Shown here: positions 1 through 4,669 of the stretch, piece after piece | How positions within the stretch are numbered: the first letter of the stretch is position 1 | Layout of the letters: each line of letters opens with the position of its first letter | Source: Clostridiaceae bacterium | Lineage (GTDB): Bacteria; Bacillota; Clostridia; Saccharofermentanales; DTU023 | Length of the DNA: 5,139 nucleotides | Assembly: GCA_012841255.1 (NCBI GenBank) | Contig: DUUZ01000125.1 | Span: forward strand, 1 to 5,139 | Direction: 5' to 3' | The notes under the pieces: generated by a model | The model's database searches: none | What the model was told of the DNA's origin: nothing | Seen by the model: only the letters and a program-made list of their open reading frames with translations | Program-made: the position numbers and the translations under genes

Positions 1-398
1 ATGGCGCCCGTACCGAAGCCTCGGATAAGCAGATAGGTAAGGTTCTCCGCCCCGCTCTGCGTCAGGTAGACGATGTTCTCGAAAGTGGCGAAACTGACTG
101 CGATCGCCAGGACTGAACTCGAGATTTTCTCGGATTCCGGATTGAAGATCAAGAGGTAGAACAAAAGGGGCAGAAGTTTCATGACCTCCTCCACCACCGG
201 GGCGATCTGGGTTGCTGCATTCATGAGATCCGCATCATAAATCCGGGCGAAGAAGGTATTGATGTAGGCGGAAAGAAGGCAGGCAACCATGCCGGCGAAA
301 ACGAAGAGGAAGAAACGCGCATACTTCCTGCCCATGAAAAGCATGGCGATGAGAAGGGGTGCGGCGACACAAACAAAGATGTTCTCGACATAGGTCAT
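1..398 (-). CDS. prsW: PrsW-type intramembrane metalloprotease, N-terminal part (cut by left edge)
   Basis: This is a membrane-embedded zinc metalloprotease of the PrsW type. Known members make the first cut in membrane anti-sigma factors, which releases an ECF sigma factor (RsiW/SigW in Bacillus subtilis). About 132 residues are visible and the frame is still open at base 1. Hydrophobic helices cover roughly residues 6-22, 27-47, 75-85 and 95-112. The family motifs appear in order: EEVMK at 70-74 (the EExxK active-site motif), FATFEN at 103-108 (FxxxE), and R126-G-F-G-T-G just before the expected histidine motif, which lies outside the window. The start ATG at 398 overlaps the stop of the upstream gene as ATGA and has no clear Shine-Dalgarno of its own, so translation is probably coupled. 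It is the last visible gene of the sigma-factor operon. The closest alternative is the CPBP/Abi family, but FxxxEN and the R-G-F-G-T stretch favour PrsW. Confidence 0.88.
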   Translation of the reverse strand, partial: MTYVENIFVCVAAPLLIAMLFMGRKYARFFLFVFAGMVACLLSAYINTFFARIYDADLMNAATQIAPVVEEVMKLLPLLFYLLIFNPESEKISSSVLAIAVSFATFENIVYLTQSGAENLTYLLIRGFGTGA

Positions 399-1024
399 GA
401 GGACGCCGCCTTTTTCGTTGCGGGGACCAGGGCCAGGAGGGCAGCCGATAGCAGGAAGTCAAACCAGAAGTAGGGATTGGACATGGTATCGCTGTACCAG
501 AAGCAGGAAGAGGTCCAAAGGCAGAATTCCAAAAATACAATCACCAGGACCATACCATGGAAATACTGCATATCCCGGGCCCGGCCCTCCTGCCTTCTCG
601 CATAGATGAAACCCCGCAGGGCCAGGAGGGCGATGCTCATGGTGAGGCCGACCATAAGGAGATTGCCCAGAATCTCGCCGTAACTCAGATAGAGGGCCAG
701 CTGGGGCAGGCAGAAGAGCGGTACCAGAAGCAGAGCAGGGTGCCGGAAGCTCTTTTCCTCCTTCGAAGCCAACGCGTATTCGAGGGTCAGAAGGAAGAGG
801 AAGCTGGCTATCCAGGCCAGTTCCGACACATAGAATACCTGGGGGGTGCTGTCAAATAAGAGAATATAAAGGGTCCAGTGAAAGCCGCCCAGCATGAAGC
901 AGCCCAAAAAGCAAGCAAGCAGATAGAAGGTCTGCCGCCGTGTCTTGTAATAAAGAAGTCCTGCCGCAATAAAGGCGGCCAGAGCGGCTGCGGCCTGGGT
1001 CAGATTATCCAGGAGTTCAACCAT
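395..1024 (-). CDS. Seven-helix membrane protein, putative sensor of the sigma/PrsW operon
   Basis: The product has 209 residues and is almost entirely hydrophobic. I predict seven transmembrane helices near residues 8-25, 32-55, 66-86, 96-113, 117-140, 155-176 and 184-201. Short basic loops (KTRR at 27-30, and an arginine-rich loop around 143-150) suggest cytoplasmic faces. There is no signal peptide and no enzymatic motif. I do not recognise a named family with certainty. The layout resembles the seven-helix sensing module found at the N terminus of some histidine kinases, but here it stands alone. The ATG start overlaps the preceding gene by 8 bases and has a weak purine-rich site (AGGACGG) upstream. 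The 3' end overlaps the protease gene by 4 bases. From its place between the putative anti-sigma protein and PrsW, I infer that it senses a signal or controls protease access to its substrate. Confidence 0.8.
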   Translation of the reverse strand: MVELLDNLTQAAAALAAFIAAGLLYYKTRRQTFYLLACFLGCFMLGGFHWTLYILLFDSTPQVFYVSELAWIASFLFLLTLEYALASKEEKSFRHPALLLVPLFCLPQLALYLSYGEILGNLLMVGLTMSIALLALRGFIYARRQEGRARDMQYFHGMVLVIVFLEFCLWTSSCFWYSDTMSNPYFWFDFLLSAALLALVPATKKAASS

Positions 1025-1358
1025 CTGAACCGTCCTGATCTTTTTTATTCCTGACCTGAATGCGATAGAAAAGAATGGTTACGGCAACGCCGAGCGCAAA
1101 GGCCAGAATGCCGATCAGGATAAAGCCCAGATAGCGGCTGCCGTCAAAGATACTGGCCGTCGCACCCGGCCGGGCGTAGCCTGCAGCGGGAGATTTGGAC
1201 GTTACAGAAGGGATGACAAAGGACAGGCCCACAATGACCAAGAGACTGGCGGCAAGAGCTGAAAAGACGAGCATCCGGCTGTGCCGGCGGCGCCTTTCGA
1301 ACTCAAGCCGGGAGGCCCTCTCCTTGACCGCAGCCATTCTTTCCTCAGTAGTCCGCAT
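1017..1358 (-). CDS. Small two-helix membrane protein, putative anti-sigma factor or sigma anchor
   Basis: The product has 113 residues. A charged N-terminal region of about 28 residues, including a predicted short helix (EERMAAVKERASRLEFERRR), is followed by a transmembrane helix at 29-49. A loop of about 26 residues rich in Ala, Ser, Pro and Gly comes next, then a second helix at 76-98 and a short charged tail. By the positive-inside rule both ends face the cytoplasm, where the N-terminal part could contact the sigma factor. It lacks the H-x3-C-x2-C zinc anti-sigma motif. The ATG at 1358 was chosen over a longer open frame reaching 1481, because GAGGAAGGGG lies 6 bases upstream and the longer form would run deep into the sigma gene. 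It overlaps the sigma gene by 14 bases and the next gene by 8. The anti-sigma role is inferred from position and topology only. Confidence 0.78.
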   Translation of the reverse strand: MRTTEERMAAVKERASRLEFERRRRHSRMLVFSALAASLLVIVGLSFVIPSVTSKSPAAGYARPGATASIFDGSRYLGFILIGILAFALGVAVTILFYRIQVRNKKDQDGSDG

Positions 1359-1899
1359 TGCCTGCCCCTTCCTCTTCCAGTCGCTTGCGCAGGGATTTTC
1401 TTCCCCGGTAAACCAGATCTGAAATCTGCTTTTCGCTCTTACCCATGACCTCGGCCGCCTCCCTATGGTGCAGGTTTTCAAAATACACCAGATAGAGAGC
1501 CTGCCGGTAGTCCGGCTTCAGCCGTTCCATGCAGAGAGTCAAAAGGGCACTGCGTTCCTTGGCCAGAGCCGGTCCGTCCGTTCTTGCCTCACATTCAGGT
1601 TCATAATCGATATCGTCCAGGGAAAGACAGCGGCGGAGTTTATTCTGGGCCAGAAAGCGCAAAGACGCATTCCAGGCGGATTTATAGATGTAGGCCCGAA
1701 AACCGCCAGACCGGATACGGGGCTTCTTGACTGAAAGATAGGCGAACACATCGATCATCAAATCTTCTGCATCATGAATGTCGTGAATATAGCGGTTGAT
1801 GTATAAGGTCAGACGCGTGCCGTAACGCTCCAACAACTCACATAAGCCATCTTCATTGCCTTCCAGATATGCGCGATAGAGAGTTTCATCGTCCCTCAC
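1345..1899 (-). CDS. ECF-like sigma-70 family RNA polymerase sigma factor (PrsW operon)
   Basis: This is a short sigma factor with only regions 2 and 4, which would direct RNA polymerase to a dedicated set of promoters. With the GTG start at 1899 it has 184 residues, a normal size. Region 2 covers about 22-90 and contains the core-binding/-10 signature DAEDLMIDVFAYL (43-55) and an aromatic/basic helix FRAYIYKSAWNASLRF. Region 4 covers about 118-174: the L-K-P-D-Y-R-Q-A-L start, then the helix-turn-helix with HREAAEVMGKSEKQISDLVY and RGRKSLRKRL. The acidic linker at about 92-115 connects them. The open frame extends to a TTG at 1965, but that codon lies inside a predicted promoter. GTG 1899 has AAGGGG seven bases upstream, whereas ATG 1905 is only one base from it. 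It is the first gene of the operon with the two-helix protein, seven-helix protein and PrsW, and presumably controls that operon among other targets. Confidence 0.9.
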   Translation of the reverse strand: MRDDETLYRAYLEGNEDGLCELLERYGTRLTLYINRYIHDIHDAEDLMIDVFAYLSVKKPRIRSGGFRAYIYKSAWNASLRFLAQNKLRRCLSLDDIDYEPECEARTDGPALAKERSALLTLCMERLKPDYRQALYLVYFENLHHREAAEVMGKSEKQISDLVYRGRKSLRKRLEEEGAGNADY

Positions 1900-1906
1900 T
1901 GGCATT

Positions 1907-1912
1907 CCCCTT
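1907..1912 (-). promoter_or_regulatory. Shine-Dalgarno site (AAGGGG) that decides the sigma-factor start
   Basis: On the minus strand the site reads TAAGGGGAATGCCAGTG. The purine core lies seven bases before GTG 1899 and only one base before ATG 1905, so it supports GTG initiation. Confidence 0.5.
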
Positions 1913-1936
1913 ACAGGCCGTCCGGCCTCTACCGCA

Positions 1937-1965
1937 ATTAAACACGTAAGCTTGCTATGATTCAA
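1937..1965 (-). promoter_or_regulatory. Candidate vegetative (SigA-type) promoter of the sigma/PrsW operon
   Basis: On the minus strand TTGAAT (bases 1960-1965) and TTTAAT (bases 1937-1942) are separated by exactly 17 bases. The -10 box matches the consensus at five of six positions and the -35 box at four of six. Transcription would begin near 1930, giving a leader of about 30 bases that carries the AAGGGG ribosome site. The -35 box covers the TTG codon that would start the longest frame, which argues against that start. This is pattern matching only, and an additional ECF-type promoter may exist. Confidence 0.4.
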
Positions 1966-2067
1966 GCAGGATTTGTAAAATGAACAATTCTATTGAATAT
2001 GTCCGGCAAAGATGAGGCTCTTATCGGGAACACAAAATACAGCCCATAAACATGTCTGCATCTTCCT

Positions 2068-2084
2068 TTCAGTGACTGACTGAA
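2068..2084. promoter_or_regulatory. 17-bp palindrome, copy 1 (TTCAGT-N5-ACTGAA)
   Basis: The site reads TTCAGT GACTG ACTGAA: two perfect 6-bp arms around a 5-bp spacer. A second copy with identical arms lies 40 bases to the right. The size and symmetry fit an operator for a dimeric repressor such as a TetR-family protein, but no regulator gene is in the window. It lies between the sigma operon (left) and the AlbA_2 fragment (right), about 170 bases upstream of the sigma start. Confidence 0.5.
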
Positions 2085-2107
2085 GCACAGCATAAAGGAC
2101 AAGTTCT

Positions 2108-2124
2108 TTCAGTCAGTAACTGAA
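2108..2124. promoter_or_regulatory. 17-bp palindrome, copy 2 (TTCAGT-N5-ACTGAA)
   Basis: The site reads TTCAGT CAGTA ACTGAA, with the same arms as copy 1 and a different spacer. Fourteen of 17 positions are identical between the copies, and both are preceded by CTT or its near match. The centre-to-centre distance of 40 bases is close to four helical turns, so two bound dimers would sit on nearly the same DNA face. Confidence 0.5.
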
Positions 2125-2143
2125 TATCAGATTCTGCTCGTGG

Positions 2144-2407
2144 TTAATGTGTTAATGGAAGGACGTCAGATTGTTCAAGGCGCCAAATAGAGTTAGTTTC
2201 GACCAGAATGTCAGAGGAAACACTATTGTTAATCTTGTTCTCTATTGACATTGCTTTGTTTTTTGCATCATCAAGCCCTATACATTCTCCCCGATCAGTA
2301 ACACCAAAAATAATTTTTCCGCCATTGTAATTTGAAAATGCGCTAACTGTTTTTAGAAAGGTATTGGAAAGTTTCTCTTTATACTCCAAGTTATATGTCT
2401 CTCGCAT
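2144..2407 (-). pseudogene. AlbA_2 (Schlafen-type) domain protein, 3'-truncated fragment
   Basis: The open frame encodes 87 residues. Residues 1-61 match the N-terminal half of an AlbA_2 domain (Pfam PF04326), found in putative nucleic-acid-binding or ATP-binding regulators. The visible features are the E-Y-K-E-K-L-S-N-T-F-L-K-T-V-S-A-F-S-N-Y segment, the glycine turn N-G-G-K-I-I-F-G-V, and I-E-N-K-I-N-N-S. After about residue 63 the sequence stops resembling the family, and the rest of the domain plus the usual several-hundred-residue C terminus is missing. The start at 2407 is strong: AGGAGG stands five bases before the ATG. GC is low (20 of 60 bases at 2281-2340, against 40 of 60 at 1261-1320 in the sigma operon), which suggests acquired DNA. 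It lies beside a decayed transposase. A functional mini-protein is possible but less likely than a broken gene. Confidence 0.7.
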
Positions 2408-2447
2408 AGCATCCTCCTACAGCTGACCTAATCACAATCAAGATCAC

Positions 2448-2487
2448 ACGTAAAATCAAACGTAAATTTTTCCGTTTGATTTTGCGT
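2448..2487. repeat. 15-bp inverted repeat with 10-bp loop upstream of the AlbA_2 fragment
   Basis: The left arm ACGTAAAATCAAACG (2448-2462) and right arm CGTTTGATTTTGCGT (2473-2487) are complementary at 14 of 15 positions, and the exception is a possible G-T wobble. The loop is TAAATTTTTC. The left arm plus loop also holds a direct repeat of ACGTAAA at 2448 and 2460. It lies about 40 bases upstream of the AlbA_2 start, where an operator or leader hairpin would sit. A weak -35/-10 pair (TTGATT, 17 bases, TGTGAT) on the minus strand would overlap the arm nearest the gene, consistent with an operator over a promoter. An element-end repeat is the alternative. Confidence 0.55.
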
Positions 2488-2525
2488 TTAATTGGTGTGC
2501 TATTCGAGAATAGATGACCTCATGA

Positions 2526-2991
2526 GAGGTACAGGCGGGCTTCACCAATAATCTGGACTACAAAACATCGGATGTTTGCGACCTCTACTGGGGCTTTGGA
2601 AGATCGGGGAGAGTTTTCGGGTCATGAAGACATATCTTGAGGCAAGCCCTGCTTTTATTTGAAAGGATGAGCGTGTCCACGGCCACTTCATCTTATGCTT
2701 ACTCACCCTTTGCTTTATCCGCTATGCGCAATACCTCTTATATCAGGATTAGGGTCTGAGTGTGCGTGCCCAGACTCTGATGCAGAGCTGGCACTGCCCG
2801 ACCGTCATGGTGCTTGGGGACTATTCGGATGTCCGGCTCATCCCTCCATGGTGCCCCAAGCCTATTTTGATTTGGCTCAAAGCTTAAAGATGCCGATCCT
2901 CAGGACCTGTATGACCATCCATCTGTTCAGGCAAAGGACCAAACTCGATGTCAACAAGAACCTGATGTGCGTTACCAGGATAAGGAAATAA
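2526..2991 (+). pseudogene. Decayed transposase, C-terminal part (IS1634/IS4-like DDE family)
   Basis: Only the last third or so of a DDE transposase remains, split over three frames. Segments in order: N-L-D-Y-K-T-S-D-V-C-D-L-Y (from about 2547), then after a frameshift at the G run 2590-2593 the signature L-W-K-I-G-E-S-F-R-V-M-K, which normally carries the catalytic glutamate as IEES, then the K-D-E-R-V-H-G-H-F-I-L-C helix and VMVLGDYSDVRLIPPW. After a second frameshift at the C run 2854-2857 it continues as AYFDLAQSLKMPILRT and ends with TKLDVNKNLM. In-frame stops lie at 2660-2662 (probably a former Trp codon) and 2750-2752. No N-terminal half or clear terminal repeats are visible, so it cannot be active. 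The family assignment is from remembered sequence style and needs a database comparison; that it is a transposase is more certain than the exact family. Confidence 0.72.
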
Positions 2992-3047
2992 TCATTACAA
3001 TCGCTCAAATGCCCATAGAGTTGGGCTTACAGGTGCTTTACACTCTC

Positions 3048-3358
3048 TTAAGTCATAAATCCGGGACCAAGGACAGCCAGCTGCCCGTTGAACATATCGT
3101 TCTCAAGTATACCTGGCACACGGATGCGAATTGTTCCATCAGAATCTCCTTGGTACATGCGGATGACTTCAATTGCATAAATTGCACTGAGTATGGTATG
3201 AAGATCCGAATATTTTTCATCAGAACCGGATCCAGCCGGTCCCCCGTCCTCAGGCCGGGCATTTGGAACGTTACTTCAGCTATCTCACCTACAAGAATAT
3301 GAAGTCCCGCCTCCGTCAGCTTCTTTGCACAATAAGCCGGCCAGTCAAAAAAATGGAA
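3048..3358 (-). pseudogene. Decayed remnant of an extracytoplasmic domain related to the neighbouring anti-sigma-type protein
   Basis: Two minus-strand frames join into one plausible domain of about 103 residues. The first (3358 to about 3245) reads FDWPAYCAKKLTEAGLHILV then GEIAEVTFQMPGLRTG. Assuming one lost base in the G run at 3241-3245, the second continues with SDEKYSDLHTILSAIYAIEV, then MYQGDSDGTIRIRVPGILEN, and ends at the TAA at 3048-3050. The pattern of a GEI-EV strand, then AI-x2-I-x-V, then a G-rich turn, T-I-R-I-R-V-P-G and N parallels residues 117-173 of the 272-aa protein encoded just upstream (GMVSEV, AIAWITV, STVTVLLPGPVGN). There is no start codon before the domain, and it begins only a few bases after the stop of that gene, so the N-terminal half is gone. 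I infer a decayed third gene or duplicate of the operon. Confidence 0.5.
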
Positions 3359-3363
3359 ATTCT

Positions 3364-4182
3364 CTATTCTATAACGCTTTCATTGAGATCGAGTTTTGCC
3401 GAAATGACCGCCTTCACATCCCCTAGATTCCGGGACCCTGTAAAAGACGGGTAAGACTCTCGCTCGTACACCAAATCCTGTCCAATCTGGAGAAACATCC
3501 AGCGCATGCCGTCCGGCAAACCGAACTCGGCCAGGTCCATCAGGGCTAAGCTATTGTCACCAACTGAATAGAGCGCATTCTCATCATACCTGACTGGCAT
3601 GAATACACCTGAAACACCTGCGCGAAGCCGGAAAGAGATGCCCGTATCCTCCTGCCTCATCTCATTTCCGACAGGTCCGGGCAAGAGTACGGTTACGGTG
3701 CTTCCGGGCATCAGATTTCCGCGCAAAGAGTCCTGGACTGTGATCCAAGCAATGGCCATGTACGCCTTTGTCCAGTCAAAGTCACAGACGATGTTACGGA
3801 CTTCAGACACCATGCCTTCGAAGATCACGATCTCAGAGCCGTTAAAATGCGAGGCAAGGAGTTCATCCTCCTCCAACCAAACCAATGAGGTCTTGTCCTG
3901 ATTATGGTTCACGGCAGGCGGATCTTTGATGTACCGGACTGTGACGCCTTTGGAACCTTCAAGAACGAAATCGACCTTCTCGCTTTTCAATAAAGGCATC
4001 ATGACTACGAAGCCCAGGACCGCAACTGCAGCCAGAGGGAGTGCCCACTTGAGGGCGGATGCTCTGGTCTTCTGCCTAAGGCCTGACTGGTTGTCTTCCA
4101 GGATCGAATCCAGCATCCGCTCCTTGGCCCCGGTGTTCGGCTCAATCTTATTCCATGATTCAATGATCTTCTGATTCTTCAT
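3364..4182 (-). CDS. Single-pass membrane protein, putative anti-sigma factor with extracytoplasmic domain
   Basis: The product has 272 residues. A cytoplasmic N-terminal part (1-42) contains a short helical segment, IIESWNKIEPNTGAKERML, in the style of Clostridial anti-sigma proteins. One transmembrane helix spans about 43-64, flanked by basic residues on the inner side. About 205 residues follow outside the membrane, with a predicted beta-rich core at about 115-200 (EIVIFEGMVSEV, AIAWITV, STVTVLLPGPVG). There is no zinc anti-sigma motif and no catalytic motif that I can recognise. The ATG at 4182 was chosen because GGGAGG lies eight bases upstream; the frame extends further to 4419, but that part lies inside the sigma gene. 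It overlaps the sigma gene by 23 bases, so the two are translationally coupled. The likely role is to bind the co-encoded sigma factor at the membrane and release it on an external signal. That role is inference from order and topology. Confidence 0.8.
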   Translation of the reverse strand: MKNQKIIESWNKIEPNTGAKERMLDSILEDNQSGLRQKTRASALKWALPLAAVAVLGFVVMMPLLKSEKVDFVLEGSKGVTVRYIKDPPAVNHNQDKTSLVWLEEDELLASHFNGSEIVIFEGMVSEVRNIVCDFDWTKAYMAIAWITVQDSLRGNLMPGSTVTVLLPGPVGNEMRQEDTGISFRLRAGVSGVFMPVRYDENALYSVGDNSLALMDLAEFGLPDGMRWMFLQIGQDLVYERESYPSFTGSRNLGDVKAVISAKLDLNESVIE

Positions 4183-4669
4183 CGAATTGTCCTCCCAGCT
4201 TGTCCTTGAGGATTCTGCGAGCTTCATACAGGTGGTTGCGAACGGTCGATGGCGGCTTACCCAGCATCTTTGCAATCTCAGGTGATGTGTAACCCTCGTA
4301 GTAGTAAAGATAGACCGCTGTCTTGTATCGGTCGGGCAGGCCCATAATGACTTCCAGAGTTTCGTCAATCTCCGCCATTTCTGTTTTGAGCTCATGCCCA
4401 TAGTCGGCCACATTGGCAATTTTCCTGAACCAATGCGTCAGCTTGTTCTTACACACATTCGTGGCAACCCGGATGAGCCAAGCCTTCTCATGCTCTTCAC
4501 CATCAAAAGGCGGTGCAGACTTGATCAGCTTGAAGAAGGTCTCCTGGACCGCATCCTCGGTATCGTAAGGATTTTTCATGTAGGCAAAGCAGACCCGGTA
4601 GACCGTCTTGACCTGCCGGCGATAGATCTCCGTGATTTCCTCATTACTGCGAGCCTGCTGATTGGCCAT
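4160..4669 (-). CDS. ECF sigma-70 family RNA polymerase sigma factor (second system)
   Basis: This is a standard two-region ECF sigma factor of 169 residues. Region 2 spans about 16-80 and includes VYRVCFAYMKNPYDTEDAVQ plus ETFFKLIK, followed by the conserved E-K-A-W-L-I-R-V-A-T-N-V-C-K-N helix (61-75). Region 4 spans about 102-158: L-P-D-R-Y-K-T-A-V-Y-L-Y-Y-Y-E-G, then the helix-turn-helix SPEIAKMLGKPPSTVRNHLY and R-R-I-L-K-D-K-L. It resembles the SigV/SigW-like factors common in Clostridia more than the first sigma factor in this window does. The ATG at 4669 is preferred over the one at 4690, because AGGGAG lies six bases before it while the upstream ATG has no ribosome site. It is the first gene of a pair with the overlapping putative anti-sigma gene. 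Like other ECF factors it is probably autoregulated, but I could not identify its promoter. Confidence 0.93.
   Translation of the reverse strand: MANQQARSNEEITEIYRRQVKTVYRVCFAYMKNPYDTEDAVQETFFKLIKSAPPFDGEEHEKAWLIRVATNVCKNKLTHWFRKIANVADYGHELKTEMAEIDETLEVIMGLPDRYKTAVYLYYYEGYTSPEIAKMLGKPPSTVRNHLYEARRILKDKLGGQFDEESEDH

Noticed and set aside
235..859. Several open frames of 70-101 residues on both strands in the left block (minus 235-540, plus 397-609, plus 557-859).
   Set aside because: They are shadows of the PrsW and seven-helix genes, rich in Arg, Pro and Gly, with no ribosome sites.
1345..1965. Longer form of the first sigma factor starting at TTG 1965.
   Set aside because: TTG 1965 has no ribosome site and overlaps a predicted -35 box. 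The first 20 extra residues do not look like sigma region 2, and a GTG at 1899 has a well-spaced AAGGGG.
2695..2991. Plus-strand open frame of 98 residues as an independent gene.
   Set aside because: Its first half is a shifted frame of the transposase remnant. Only the second half (from about 2850) is the true transposase frame, and there is no ribosome site.
3011..3026. Small hairpin GCCCA-TAGAGT-TGGGC as a terminator or insertion-sequence end.
   Set aside because: The stem is only 5 bp and no T run follows. It could be the transposase terminator or part of a terminal repeat, but no partner repeat was found.
2967..3302. Plus-strand open frame of 111 residues.
   Set aside because: It overlaps the end of the transposase remnant and lies antisense to the decayed domain. 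I see no family features.
3364..4419. A 351-residue version of the anti-sigma-type protein.
   Set aside because: The first 79 residues are an out-of-frame reading of the sigma gene. The ATG at 4182 has a good ribosome site and gives a normal anti-sigma architecture.
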